A DNA stretch of 64,000 bases from Anoplolepis gracilipes (GCF_047496725.1 NC_132984.1:382501-446500), one strand, 5' to 3'; counted from the stretch's first letter, positions 1 to 13,700 are shown. Numbers and translations are program-made. The notes: generated from the sequence alone by a model not told the origin.

Positions 1-3000
1 AGAGATATTGACAGTGCGTACAACTGCAAATTATTACGAAACCTGATAATGAACAACAACTATCAGAGCCCGGCCAAAGGAGTAATAGGCACGCGTGAGC
101 TGCGGGACATGATGCGTACACAAGTCGATATGGAAAAGCAGTGTGAGCTGGAGGTGAAGAGTATCGCGCCATTCACCGGAGATCCCGACGTTAGACAGCA
201 AGCTGTAAGTTGACAAATAATATTAAATTAATATTCCAAATAGAACTCTAATTCATTTTTACAGAGTATTAATTTTTATTAGTTTATTCTTTATTTTAAA
301 AATTTAAATTTTTCTTAAGATTATTATTTATGTAATTAATTTTCTCAAAATATTGTTATACATATTTCTATTAAGTTATCATTATGCTTCTTCACTTAAT
401 TTTTATAAGTTTTGTTTGTGTTTAACTTTCTTGCATAAATTTATATTTTATAATTAATAAAGACGATTTTACATTTTGATCTTATGCACAAGATTAATTA
501 TTTAAAGAGAAATGGTTGAAAAAAAAGTGTGATTATATATTTTCATTTAGATCGAACGGATCATGGAATGGGAAAAATCTTGGAAATCAGTTGTGCCGCA
601 TGCTTTTGAGAGAAATTTAGCTTATCAAAAACAAAAAGAGCTGATGATGAAACCCGATTTTAAAACATTGTACCCGTTTTTGCAAGTGTTGCCCAAAGAG
701 GAGTACATCAACGCGATTCTACGCGAAATTAACCAACTAGTCAGATTCTCCGACACGTACAGCACTAACATGTCGAACTTGTATATAACATTAGGAAAAT
801 ACATTTACAATAAATATCAGGTACATACTACATATTGAAATTATTTGTTTTACTTTTTTTATGTTATTTAATTATTACAGATTTTCTATTTTTATATATA
901 TATATATACTTTTATTTATTTTTTTCTTTTTTTTAAATTTTTTAATTCTAACATATTTTATCTTAACCGTATGTAAAAAAAAAAAAGAACATTCGTAAAC
1001 ATTACATTGATGGCTTTATTTAGTAAACTTTGTTTCAGTTTCAACGAAAGATGAAAGCTGGTGTCATAAAAAACTCTATAAAACTTTACGAAAACTATTT
1101 AGAATGGTATATGCGGGAAAAGTCCGTTGACAATGTTAACGGACGTGTCAAATGGCAGCAACTCGTTCAGAATGCCAATCGATCCGGCATTTGCTCCGAG
1201 ATGATAGTGCCAGAATGGCCTCGTAACATTCTGCTGAGCATCGGCGAGTTTCTGTACAAAATCATCCTGAACGACGTGAAGATTTCTCATGTACCCAAGC
1301 CTGACGCGCCCGAACGACAGATACCAGCATTCTATTTACTCTTCAGAAAACAGAATAATAATTTTTTGACAGAGGAGATCAAGCCGCATCCTTACTTACA
1401 CAGGCTCTACAAAGATTCGCATCCAGAAACATTGACCTTTAAGACGATTCTTTTGCCGACGTGCTCGCCGCCACGTCCTTGGGTCGATATAGATACCGGC
1501 GGCTATCTATTCTCCAAGGCAAGCTTCATTCGTGATCTGTACTTGACGCCGACGCTTTTGTTAAAAAATACACCGACGAAGCAATTATATCCTGCGCTCG
1601 ATTGTTTGAATCAACTTGGTTCAATTCCATGGAAGATTAACGTGCCTATGCTGGATATTCTGATCCAGATCTTCCAAGAGGGAGGCTCGGAAAAGCTGGA
1701 CGTACCTCAATCACCCTCAACATTACCGTCTCTGTCCGAAATAATCAATTCGTCAAGCGATATGGATAAAAGTAAGATAACAAAATTGGCGCTTCAACTC
1801 AGACGCAAGAAGAACGAAATATATTCGCTATGGTGCGATTGTCTCTATAAATTATCACTCGCTAATCACTTTAGAGACAGGGTATTCTGGCTGCCGCATA
1901 ATTTGGATTTTAGAGGCAGAGCTTACCCGGTGCCACCTCATCTTACGCATCTCGCATCGGACTTGAGTCGTTCAATTCTCATATTTGCTCAGGGAAAACC
2001 TCTAGGTCCGAAGGGTCTAGACTGGTTGAAGATTCACATGATAAACTTGACCGGTATGAAAAAGAGGGAGCCGATAAGTGAACGGTTAAAATTCGCGAAC
2101 GAGATATTGGATCTAATTATCGACAGTGCGAGAAATCCCTTGACGGGAGAAATGTGGTGGACTAAATCCGACGAGCCGTGGCAGACTCTGGCGGCGTGCA
2201 AGGAGATAGACAATGCCCTGCAGTCCCCGAACGTAGAGGAGTACATCTGTAGATTACCGATTCACCAAGACGGTAGTTGCAACGGGTTGCAGCATTATGC
2301 CGCTCTTGGAAGGGATCAGATTGGAGCGGAAAGCGTGAACTTGTATTCCTCGGATACGCCACAGGATGTATATAGTGTTGTCGCTAATATGGTTGATGAA
2401 TACAGGAAGATTGACGCGGAGGCCGGCAATGAAGTAGCCAAAGCCTTGGAAGGATTTGTCACGAGGAAGGTCATTAAGCAGACGGTGATGACCACGGTGT
2501 ATGGTGTTACAAAGTTTGGCGGTAGACTTCAAATCGCTCGGCAACTGAGCGACTTGAAGGAGTTCAACCAGGATTATACTTGGAGCGGCAGTTTGTATCT
2601 GGTCGAGAAAACGTTTCAATCCCTTCGAACTATGTTTACAAGTGCTAAAGAGATCCAGGATTGGTTTACGGACTGCGCTCGCGTCATCTCAACTAGATAC
2701 AATCAGTACGTGCAGTGGGTGACGCCATTAGGTCTTCCGGTCCTTCAACCCTATTTCAAGCGTGTCAAGTCGCTTAATCAGAACAAACTCGTTAGGTGAG
2801 CCCGTATTCATTTTATGGATAGAGTTGAGAAAAATAGAAGAAAAGATTTTTATTTTATAAGTTTATGTCACTTGCAATATTATTGCACAAATAATTTACT
2901 TATTGTCTAACAGCATTATTTGTTTTTTTTTAATATGAAATTACAATTTTTCAACTGTAATGTAATCTCATTTACATCTCTACTTATGCTAAAGGTATAA

Positions 3001-3816
3001 ACAACTGCTCTTATTGAAAGTTATAAAATAGTTATTAAATTATTAAATTAATTATATAATGATTTTATGCAAAATGACAGTTACGAGATAATAGTTTCAC
3101 ATAATTTTTTTGTGAGTTATATTATCTAAATGCAAGAATTCTCTTTGAAGTCATTTCTTGTATATTTCTCGTGTATTTACATATGAGTTTTTTTTCTTTT
3201 TCATTAATTTTACTCAATACAAATATATGCTGTTTGCAGGAAACCAGACACATTGAAACAAAAAAACGCCTTTCCGCCGAATTTCATCCACTCATTGGAC
3301 TCTAGTCACATGATGCTGACGAGTTTGTATTGTGAACAAGCGGGGATTACGTTCATGTCTGTACATGATTGTTTCTGGACGCATGCATGCACCGTCGACA
3401 TTATGAACAGAGTGAGCAATGTTACAGAAGCATCTATGTTTCACTGTAATTTTGTTTTTAAATAACACATTAACATATAATATTCTGTTTTCTTTAGATC
3501 TGTCGGGAGCAATTCATTGCGCTTCATTGCGAGCCTATTCTTGAAGATTTGTCCGAGTTCCTTTGTAAACGATACGGAAAGTTTATTAGTGAGGGGTAAG
3601 TTATAAAAAAAATTTGAAGATCAAAATGCATATGTAAAAATTATTAAAAAACCAAGAGAAAATGAAATATCTATCTCATTAACGTTACTTAATTAAAATT
3701 TTAGGCTCGTAAAACAAAGAAGCAACGATCTTTCATGGAAGGTTTTTGAGAAGTTACCAAAAAAGGGTGACTTTGACATCAGCAAAGTCCAGTCGTCCCG
3801 ATACTTTTTTAGTTAA
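1..3816 (+). CDS. POLRMT: Mitochondrial DNA-directed RNA polymerase, 3' part (5' end outside window)
   Basis: Single-subunit, T7-type RNA polymerase that transcribes mitochondrial DNA and makes primers for its replication. Exons: <1-204, 551-820, 1039-2795, 3240-3411, 3498-3595, 3705-3816; all phases close and the reading ends at TAA 3814-3816, giving 870 visible residues. The vertebrate enzyme is about 1,230 aa, so roughly the first 350 residues (targeting peptide, PPR region) lie upstream. Visible catalytic signatures are DFRGRAYP near 1906-1930, motif A HQDGSCNGLQHYAA near 2262-2303 (catalytic Asp), motif B RKVIKQTVMTTVYG near 2464-2505 (Lys and Tyr for NTP selection) and motif C SVHDCFWTHA near 3358-3387 (second catalytic Asp). 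The C-terminus FFS resembles the usual aromatic end of the family. No exact AATAAA follows the stop closely. All key residues are intact, so it looks functional. Confidence 0.97.
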
Positions 3817-4316
3817 AATTTAAATGTAGCTTTTTGTTGCCTTGAAATATAAATTTATCTTTAAATATAATACAAAGTCTAGATCTGTTATAAACTTTTA
3901 ATTTATTGTTAATTCTCATAATAACATATGACGTGGTCTCAATACAGGCTACATATATTAGCTAAATATAAAATGTTAAAATATGTAGTGGAGATGATAT
4001 ATATTGTATATTACTCTATATATATATATACACACTTTATTATTTTTTTCTGTATAAAAGATAGAAAATATGAATGTATTATAATTTCGAACATTGTATA
4101 TAACTGATTCGAGAGAAAATGGTTTTCATCTCTGCTAAATTCGAGGGACTGTCGGTAATGCAGATATTTGCAATACATCTTGACAGTTGCTACGGCAACG
4201 ATTGTTGTCAACAGACATAACCTCTAATTATTTTTGTCGTCACGAGATTCTGCATTACATATTATATCAATATATTTGATCACAATGTAAAGGCGTGGAA
4301 ATAATCGAACAGGTAA
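3817..4316. other. Intergenic POLRMT 3'UTR / NATD1 upstream region
   Basis: About 500 bp, A/T-rich, with a short TA run near 4018-4030. It must hold the POLRMT polyadenylation site and the promoter or 5'UTR of the next gene. Several possible splice acceptors occur at 4150-4220 (after CAG triplets), so NATD1 may have an untranslated upstream exon. I see no further coding sequence. Confidence 0.6.
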
Positions 4317-5275
4317 ATGGGAATCGCTACATTCAAGTCGTGGCCGGTTACGTTGAAACAAGCAGCAAGTAATGAAATACATCAACGGCGACTCCTGCAC
4401 GTCGTTCATCACAACGTAAACCGTGGCATTTTTTACGTTCAATTAGACGATAAATGTAAGCATAGAATTTGGAAAAATATATAATAAAACATTCGTTATA
4501 TAATAACATCTATATAATATGTATACATATATACAGAGTAAGAAAAAAATAATGGAGTAATAAAGTTAATAAACGAAAAAGGATTTAATCATATCATATT
4601 AAAAATGTTTTGACATCTGCAAGAATATAAAATAAAAAAATGATAATTTTTATTTTAAAAATTCAAAATATGATGTTAAAATGATTTCCACATGTTCCTC
4701 AAAACGCAATCAAATGTCAAAGTGACACACAACTGTTTGATGGAACACATCATGTCTTATGACTTTTATAAACATTTTTTTTCTAAGGTACATAGTTTTT
4801 AAAATTAATATATTCTATTATTTTTTTTTTACTGTAGATATATGGTATGTTTGTACATGTGTTTATATATACATGATTATTGGTTTGAATAATAGTAAGA
4901 GCAGTATTGCGATACAAAACTGATGGAAAGATCCTGGATATGCAATCAGTTACTGTTCCTGCTGAATATAAAGGCCAAGGTTTAGCGCGACTCTTAGCCG
5001 AGGTATGAAAATTGTATGATTTAACTACAAAATATTTTAAAGTACTTTGTGAAAGCTCACATGTGTTTCAGACAGCATTTACATACGCTATAGTAAATAA
5101 TTTTTACATGTACTTGAGATGCAAATATCTGCAAAAATATTACCTTGCAGTGAAAAATTTTGACTTGGAGGAACGCATTGTTGGTCCATCTCATATTCTC
5201 GATGGTTCCAATTCAGCAAATTCAGACTATGATGTTGTTAACAACTTACCGGATTCTGAAGATTTCAAATTCTAA
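4317..5275 (+). CDS. NATD1: NATD1-like GNAT-fold N-acetyltransferase domain protein
   Basis: Small protein of the GNAT-related YjdJ/NATD1 group; acetyl-CoA binding is expected from the fold, but its substrate is not established. Exons: 4317-4455, 4896-5002, 5072-5275; 149 aa ending at TAA 5273-5275. The ATG at 4317 is directly preceded by an in-frame TAA (4314-4316), which fixes the start if no upstream exon exists. The core reads HHNVNRGIFYVQLDD, then LRAVLRY, then VPAEYKGQGLARLLAE, whose YKGQGLA is the pyrophosphate-binding loop (Q/RxxGxA). It ends in an acidic, Asn/Ser-rich tail absent from the shorter vertebrate protein. The first 20 residues are basic and lack acids, weakly suggesting mitochondrial targeting. 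It lies 500 bp behind POLRMT and 296 bp ahead of TTC21B on the same strand. Confidence 0.8.
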
Positions 5276-5571
5276 TAATTCAATGTAAGCATCAAAACTC
5301 TGAACACTCAATCTCATTATATATATGTTGAAAAATTATTTAGGAATCTAAATCTGAATATTCAAAGATTTAGATTTTCCAAGATTTACCGTAAATTTAA
5401 GATGTTAAGAATTTTAAAAGTCAGAAGAGAAGTTGACAGTAATGTAAGATTATTAAAAATCTTTTAAACAATTTATATATTTAAATGTGTCCATTTATAA
5501 TATTCTAACATTTTATTTCAGGATTGATTGAAAAATTTAATAATTATAAAAGGATTTAAAGCACAGAAAAA
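5276..5571 (+). promoter_or_regulatory. NATD1-TTC21B junction with a putative UTR intron (5285-5521)
   Basis: Nine bases after the NATD1 stop there is a donor-like CAAT/GTAAGC (cut after 5284). A good acceptor TTTTATTTCAG ends at 5521, 50 nt before the TTC21B ATG. The acceptor shows that the TTC21B 5'UTR is probably spliced. The donor raises the possibility that the upstream partner is the NATD1 3'UTR, making one two-ORF transcript. No AATAAA is seen in between. Pairing of these two sites is inference. Confidence 0.45.
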
Positions 5572-8500
5572 ATGGAAGAAACAGAATACGTAGCTCTAAT
5601 TGAGTGGCATTGCCACCAGCATTACTATAATGGCATGCTAACCAGCGCCAAGCAGGCGCGGGATGCTTATCCAGGTAGCGAGCGATTGAAGCTTTTACTG
5701 TGTCTGGCGTACGTCCTTGTCGGCAAGAATCACGAAGCCATCAAGGAAAGTTCAAACTTGCTAAACTACGGGGACTTTACACTACCGGTGTTGCTCATAC
5801 AAAACATGGCTCTGGTCGACGCGGAACGTAGTACTGTGACTCAGATGGAAAATAGGATACGAGATGAGCGCAGGAAAGCTTCCTGCGTCGCACTGTACCT
5901 CGCAGCGTCCGTACTATTTCTCGCTCGCCGTCCAGACAAAGCGAAAGAGTACGCGGATCGAGCATATAAAATGAAACCTACGAATATCAACGTATTGCTT
6001 GTCAAGGGATGGCTAGAGTCCAGTTTGAGGTTCAGCGGGGATACCTCAGAGGCAGGAAGTTTCTTCGACTGGGTCCTAAAGGAAGAGCCGAGAAACTTGA
6101 GCGCATTATTGGGTTCCGCAAAGGTGAAACAACACGCTGGAGAATACTCTGATGCCATCGCGATATTGAATTCTCTGGTCGTGCGTTATCCCAAACTCCC
6201 GCTGCCACTTATAGAAAAGATGAAGTGTCTATTAACTGCGAAGGATTGGGAACAGGTGCTAGAGATGATAAACCGAGTGCTATCGATCGAGTCAAACAAT
6301 CTAGACGCCATCAAGACGAGCTCAGTTGTGGCTCTCTGCAGAGACGGCAATCCCAGCGAAGGTTTGCCGCAGTTGCAGTTGTTTCTGCGCAACTTGTTGC
6401 TCGCTGAACCGAAGAACGAGTTCTTACTGATCGAAAATCTGCGATTGTTTTTCGGCATCGCGTTCCAAGATCACGGAATTCTATCAGAATTAGCGCGAAT
6501 AGCCGAGAAGATGTTACACGCGACGTCGTCGAGCAATGCAGAGCTGATGGCGGAACTAGGTGATGTACACGCCGCACTGGGCAACGTTAAGGACGCCGAG
6601 CGTTGGTACAAAAACGCCATTCGTGCGGATCAGTCTTCCTTCGTAGCACTCATGGGATTGGCTCGCTGTCAATTGCTGGAGGGATCCGCGGAGGATCTGG
6701 AACAGGCGCGCCAACAGGTAAATAGATATATTTAAAAGTAGAATTTTTCTACTTAAATATAAGAGATAGATAACATTAATCGAATAAATGTTAGAAGATT
6801 ATCTTATATGTTGCATTTTACAGGTGGAAATTTTGATGGAGATACAACCACATTCGACGAATGTGCGACTACTATTTATGTCCGCGAAGATTGCCTCCAA
6901 TGAAGACAGCGTTAAAGCGCTCGGCTATCTTGATGCGGCGGCGAATGTTTTGTTGAAAAGTTGTGAAGGCCTCGTTTACGGTTACGAGTATCTCAGCGAA
7001 CTTAAACCGGACTTATGTCTCGAGATCGCAAAGCAACGGTTGATGTTTTCTTTGAACAAATCACCGATGAGCGACGAGGTAATTACTCTGATTAAAAGAA
7101 TCGATTATGTCGATCTTCCTTTTATCTAATTCTATTAAACTTTTTAAGCAGAGTAGTATAATGGAAAAGGAACCGAGCGTTCGCTTACTAAAACAGTTAG
7201 TGGAGGCCTGCCCGGGTTCCAGCGCAGCTTTATTATTGCTCAGCAAGGCCAGAATGCAGAGCGGCGATTACGAGGGCGCATTGACTTTGCTGAGGAAATT
7301 GTTAGATACAGTGGAACCATCCAATGCGCAGGCACATCTCACAATGGCTCAGATCTTGGCGTATCAGGGCAAATACCAGCTTGCCTCGCAGAGCCTAGAA
7401 GTCGGTCTGAGCTATAACTTTAAGATCCGCGACGAGCCGGTCTACCATCTGATCATTGGCATGGTGCAGCGACAAGCCGGCGACTTGGAGAATTGCATTA
7501 AGAGCTGTCAGACGGCCATGTCGCTGGCTAAACTGATCGGTGGCACAAACAGGAAATCCGACATGTCCGCATCGGATCGGGCGACATTGTATTTAGAATT
7601 GATCGCGGCATACAGCAGGGCAAGACGATTTGCCGAGGCGTTGGCCCTCGTTGAGGAAGCGAAAACGAACCTTGCTGGCACTGCCGAACTAGAAAGAGTC
7701 ACGATCAGCATCGCCGATATCTATCTAGATATGGGAGAACTGGAAAACGCTGTCGACTGCTTGCAGAATATCCATCCGGGGCAACCGTATTATTTGCAGG
7801 CGCATACTAAACTAGCCGAAATCAACTTGAATTATAGGAAGGACCGTCAAGCGTTCGCGAAATGTTTTAGGTACAGAAACTTTAATTTCTATCTTATTTT
7901 CAATATATATATATTTAAAAAGATAAAGATTACTACCGTCGATATATGCTTTTCAGAGAATTGGTAGAGCATTGCCCTGGACCGAAAACGTACAGCATGT
8001 TGGGTAACGCTTACATGTCCATACAGGAACCTGAGAGAGCGATAGAGGCATATGAGCAGGCACTCTCACAAAATCCAGTCGACAAGGTAGATATTGCGAA
8101 TAAAATGGGCAAAGCACTCGTCAAGGCGCATCAGTACGCGAAGGCAATTAATTATTACAAGGACATAGTAAAACAGGACAATTGCGCAACCCTGAAATTG
8201 GATTTGGCCAACCTGTACATGAAGATGAAACAGTACGACAAGGCGGAAGCGACTTTGGTACAAGAGTTACAAGGTAATCTTTTAAAATTGGAAAAATTAA
8301 ATTTTAAATAAATATAATTCAACTCATAATGATTATAACGATATCGATAACATTGATACATCAATAATTAATAATCTAAATTTATTGTAATTTTATATTT
8401 GTTTAGATAAGCGAAGCGACTCTGATATGCAGAGTTTAGAGATGCGAGGACAGGAATTGCTATTGCTTGCAAAAGTGCGTGAAAAGTCGGGTAATATTAA

Positions 8501-10461
8501 GGGCGCGTTACTCACTTTGAAGGAGGCCAAGGAAAATCAACATAGATATATTCAGCGTCTTACCATTTCGCCAGATGTTACGGATCAGAGACACGCGCTA
8601 GCGAATATTTGTCTAACAATGGCCGATTATGCGTCGAGCTTGCGCAATTATGACGAAGCCATCGTGTATTACAAGGAGGCACTGACTTACAAACACACGG
8701 ACATGAACGCTCTACTCTCTTTGGCAAAATTATATATGCAGGTGAATAAATTAAATAAATGATGCTTTGTTAGATTAAAAAAAAATATTTTAATTGTTAA
8801 ATAAATTTACATCTCGATTTTTGATACAATTATTAACGGGAAAATTTATTGAATGAATTAGCGGAGAGGAGGAGCCTGTGGCTTCTATTAAAAATTTTTT
8901 AGATTATGTTAAATTATGATTGTCGAGCTCTGATTTTTGATAGAAAAATTTTAACATAGATGAATTTATATGAATGTATATCAGATGAACAATTTAGACC
9001 GGTGCGCACAAAATTGTTCCATCTTGTTGAATGCTGATTCGAACAACGAGGCCGCGTCTGTGATGATGGCGGATCTTGCGTTCCGAAAGGTAGACTTTGA
9101 GACCGCGGCGTTCCACTTTCGACAACTGTTGATGCGTCAACCAACCTATTGGACTGCCCTAGCGAGATTGATAGAAGTGTCGCGCAGAACAGGTTCGTAA
9201 ATTGTTATAAATTATCACATTCTTGCTCATTGAATATTTTTGACAGACAATTAACAAAAGTTGAGTATTGTTGTAGGTGCTATGGACGATCTCAACGAGT
9301 GGCTGCAACGTGCTCAGACTGCAATGGGTGCTGGTAATACAGAAGCTGGCTTTTACTACTGTGCCGGATTGCTGGATTGGCGAACAGGCAAATTGAATTC
9401 TGCTCTTCGTAACTTTAATTTCGCCCGACGCGATCCAGAATGGGGTCAGCAGGCAATCTACAACATGATCGAGATCTGTCTAGATCCCGATGACGATACC
9501 ACACTGTCGAACGAAGCATTCAACGACGAAGACGCGGAATATCAGGACTCGAGGACGATGGCTTTGAGAACGGCCTATCGATTGCTACAGGTTTTAATCA
9601 ACTTAACTTTCAAAACCTTTTGTGTCTGAACATATACATATGTATATGTTACTCTCAACAATCTAAAAATTATATATTATATTTTTTAAATAAATTATTG
9701 TAGGAATTGAACCCCAAGGGAAGCCCTCATGAGGAGCTCACTCACAAACTCCTGAGCAATTTCTTCTTGTTGGCCACCAAGCAAAAATCTAACATCGAGA
9801 AGGCCTTGCAAGATTGCACCGCCCTGGCCAGTCAGGAGACTTTGCGGGATCACGTAGGACCCGCGCTCGGTATGGCCACCGCTCACATCCTGCTGAAGCA
9901 AACGCCGCGCGCCCGTAATCACCTGAAGCGCGTCAGCAAAAATGTCTGGACATTCGAGGATGCCGAGTATTTGGAACGTTGTTGGTTACTGTTAGCGGAC
10001 ATTTACGTGCAGTCCAGCAAGTATGAGCTGGCGAATGAGCTGCTGAAGCGAGTGCTGCAGCACAATGCCACTTGCGTGCGAGCTCACGAGCTGTCAGGTT
10101 AAGACAAATTGAAACTATAGGACATATATATTTACAAAAATTAGAAAATAGAAAGTTATTATTAAATCGTATTTTCTTTCTTTTATTTATAAAATAAATC
10201 ATGATTTGGATATAATTTTCAGGCTACATCGCCGAGAAAGATCAGAATTATCGAGAAGCGGCGGCGAGATACGCTCAGGCCTGGAAATGCGGTGGTAAAA
10301 CGAAACTATCGGTCGGTTACAAACTGGCTTACTGCTGCCTGAAGTCAAAGAATTATGCCGAAGCTATTGACGCATGCAACGAAGTATTGAAACAAAACAC
10401 AGATTATCCAAGGATAAGAAAGGATATTTTAGAAAAGTGTATCAATAATCTTCGCACGTGA
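5572..10461 (+). CDS. TTC21B: Tetratricopeptide repeat protein 21B (IFT139), IFT-A complex subunit
   Basis: Peripheral subunit of intraflagellar transport complex A, needed for retrograde transport and for cargo entry into cilia; in insects it is expected in ciliated sensory neurons. Exons: 5572-6717, 6824-7078, 7152-7870, 7957-8273, 8407-8741, 8985-9192, 9277-9590, 9704-10097, 10223-10461. Phases close to 1308 aa, ending in TGA 10459-10461; human TTC21B is about 1316 aa. The protein is TPR-like throughout, for example MAELGDVHAALGNVKDAERW and MLGNAYMSIQEPERAIEAYE, with the family N-terminus (METEYVALIEW-type start) and a final TPR array (GYIAEKDQNYREAAARYAQA). There is no signal peptide or membrane segment. 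The start is the first ATG after a probable 5'UTR acceptor at 5521. A polyadenylation signal AATAAA lies at 10598. It converges with the SLC45 gene. Confidence 0.96.
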
Positions 10462-10597
10462 AATTTGTACAACGATTTGGATTTGTACATTGATCGATTG
10501 TTTATTTGTTACATGTTATATCACACATATTGTACATGCATATCCGTTCTTTTAATTCCGTCCGTTAATTAATCAAGTTACATGTCAACTTAAAAGG

Positions 10598-10603
10598 AAT
10601 AAA
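10598..10603 (+). terminator. Poly(A) signal of TTC21B
   Basis: AATAAA 137 nt after the TTC21B stop codon. It is the only canonical signal in the short convergent gap on this strand. Confidence 0.7.
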
Positions 10604-10685
10604 CGCTTATAAGTCAAATAATAACATTAGTAATATCTGAGACACTCGGTTGTTTCGTATAATGATAATTAATATATGTATATAG

Positions 10686-10691
10686 TTTATT
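10686..10691 (-). terminator. Poly(A) signal of the SLC45-family gene
   Basis: TTTATT on the plus strand is AATAAA on the minus strand, 72 nt past the SLC45 stop at 10763. The two convergent genes therefore have poly(A) signals less than 100 bp apart. Confidence 0.65.
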
Positions 10692-10762
10692 AGTAAAATG
10701 TTGGCGAAGATTAAACAATTAAGAGCTATCTCCAAAGCCTTGATCATTCGACGAATCGAGAT

Positions 10763-13700
10763 TCACAAGTCCAGGTACATGATCCGCGTAGCTGAGGCTG
10801 CGCCGCACATCGCTAAAACACTAGCCACATATACCACGGCCGCGGTAGAGCCCGTGAGGCTGACAATCGTACCCAAACAACAGGACAACAAGAATTGCGC
10901 GAGGAACACCATGGAGGAGACGATGGCGACGTCGGTTCCCAGTCCACGTGCGAAACCGCCGGAAACCGCGTCGCCTTCGTCGCTCGTGAGGGCGAAAGTC
11001 GAGGATGTGTGATAATGCGCGACCAATAAATATGGCATGGTAAACAGCGTGGAATACATGACGCCGGCGGTCCATGAGAAGACGATGACGCCGACCTGAT
11101 GCTTCGTCAAGGCCATCAGAAGCATGCCGATGCTGTAGAAGAGCAGCCCGTAGATGTAGACCTATATTTTATATTTATATATGTTTTTTATAGAAATATC
11201 GCACAAGATATCGATTGATCATCGATTGATAAATTAAAGCGAAGCTATGGGACGTATACCTTACGCGCGCGAAAACGCTGAATCAGCCGTTCAATGATGA
11301 GTGAGTAGCATGAGCAGGAAAGCGAATACATAGACATTCCCCAGCATCCAAATCGTACTCCTTCTTCATAAAGTTTCCGTTCATCGGAGTCTTCGGGCGC
11401 CCGCGGATTTCCGCCGTACACTGCTTCACCCACGAAGTCCGTAAAGTACAGGGAATAACACACGTGTGCCATCCAGCAGAACAGATTAGTCAGACACACC
11501 TGATGTTCGAGAACTTGCAATGAGTCACGGGTTAAATCTCCAAAATAGATCAGCATAAGAAAGAGGTCTTTTGATTATTCGCTCGATAAAAAGACGATTG
11601 AAAAACGACATTTTTTCTAATTATATATAAAAAAAAAAATTAAGGAAGAAGAGGATGAAGATTATTCTTCAGACTTGTATATCGGATTCTTGTACCTGAC
11701 GGAGACTGTGTGGCATGTAGATGATTGACAGCAGATACTCCTTTAAAGTCGCTCTGGGATTTGTTTCACTCTCAAAACCATAGTTGACGTGGCTACCTTT
11801 GAAAACTGGTTCTTCAGAACGATCAGACGATTCCGGGTCGAGACCAAATTCCTCGATTGATAATTCATTCGAAAATAAAGGTAGTAAAGTATTAACAATA
11901 AGGCAAATATACTTGGACATTAATATAATTTGTAAACTTACTTCCGCTTCAGGGGGTTCTGCCTTGTGTTCAACATCGAGGGCACCGTACGTCTTCGACT
12001 CGTCGTGGATGATCTTTTCACGCTCGTTTCGCTTGTTCTCCGTCCCTTGGATTTCTTTCGGTGCCTGCATATATAAACGCGAGAAAAATTGTTTCTCAGG
12101 ATTTTGCGTATCTCGAAAGCGAAACGACAAAGCGCCGATAAAACGTCAAAGTAAAAGTCACCTTTGACTCTTCTGTCTGCCTATACTGATCTCTCTCCAG
12201 TACCTCAAGTGGGATCTCCTTGAAGCTGGTAATCGTGCATATGACACAAACGACGAAGATAATCGCAATTAGAGTGAAGGTCACCTGCACGTGTCCGCCC
12301 AGCATAACGCCGAGCGATGTGGCGTCCCAATTGATGCCACCCAAACCGTAGCCCATGAAGCCCCCCAAGCCCGCCATTATAGTAAACGTGCTTAAGCCTC
12401 TAGCATGGTCCTCTGAATATTTTAGATGTTAATAGAATTAAATTTGCGTTTGATAAAGTACTTGTGTTAAAAGATGGGCAAAGAAGAATTATATACATAT
12501 ATATAGTTTGTTAAAAAAAAAGAAAAAAAAAAAAGATTGAAGAGATACTTTTAAGAACACATAAAAAATTGATATTGAGACAACAAAAGAATAGCTCGCT
12601 AAATATATATAATAATTAAATTATACCGTTTGTACCGGTTGTTATCATATATATATACGTAGATTTTATTTTAAAATAAGGAAATTACATTTATTCAAAT
12701 TTGTTTTTAATTATAAAGACTGTAGCTGGATAGGCATATTAAAAGTGCCCCCAACGAGTTTTCAAATAATACTTGGTCTGTCATTTCCTCATTGTAAAAA
12801 ATATTATTCCTGAGTTATCGAGAAAAACATTATTTTCAGTTTTTATTTTTCTTTTCCGTTAATATTTGAGATGATCCCATATCGATTTTTTTTCTGAATA
12901 CTTATCAACGAAAGACACAAAAAAAATCTTGAATAAAAACTCGATTTTTTAAAAAAGACTAAAATTAAGAAATGGTCTTTTTAACATGTTTTTTTTCGAG
13001 GCTCAATCATCAAACTTTTGGAGAATATTCTTTTTATATATTTCAATACTCTCAAATTTTTTCAATTTCTTCGATTTTTTTTATAATAAGACGGAAAATT
13101 ATATATTTTCCTTGTAATAATTATAATAGTAATAATAACAATTGTAATAGTTATAATTACACTGCAAAATTGAAATATTTTTTATGCAAAAACAATTTTC
13201 ATAAATACAACTTTTAAATTGTTTTTGCATAAAAAATATTTCTATCCTGCAGTATAATTATAACTATTACAATTATTATAATTACTATTATTACAAGAAA
13301 ATAAATAATTTTCCGTTCTATTGTCAAAAAATAATGAAAAAAAGATTTTCCATTTTTTTCATCATGTTGCACCAACTCGAAAAAATTGAAAAAATTTGAG
13401 AGTATTGAGACATATAAAAAGAGTATTCTATAAAAGTTTGGTGATTGAACCTCGAAAGGACATGTTAAGAAAGCCATTTCTTAATTTCATTCTTTTTTTT
13501 AAAATCGAGCTTTTATATTCGAGATTAATGAAAAAATATTCTTTTTGTGTCTTTTGTTGATAAATGTTTAAAAAATCGATATGGGATCATCTCAAATATT
13601 TACAGAAAAGAAAAATTAAAACTGAAAACGTATGACGTTTTTCTCGATAATTCTCAGGAAATAATTGAGTTTGGGAGCTGACATTTGAAGGACAATTTTT

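Noticed and set aside
1030..1038. ORF start at a TTG before the third POLRMT exon
   Set aside because: These bases are the intron's acceptor region (TTTGTTTCAG); the exon continues from 820 in the same phase, so this is not a start.
10698..11012. Plus-strand 104-codon ORF over the SLC45 last exon
   Set aside because: It is the shadow of a conserved transmembrane coding exon on the other strand, with no protein-like features of its own.
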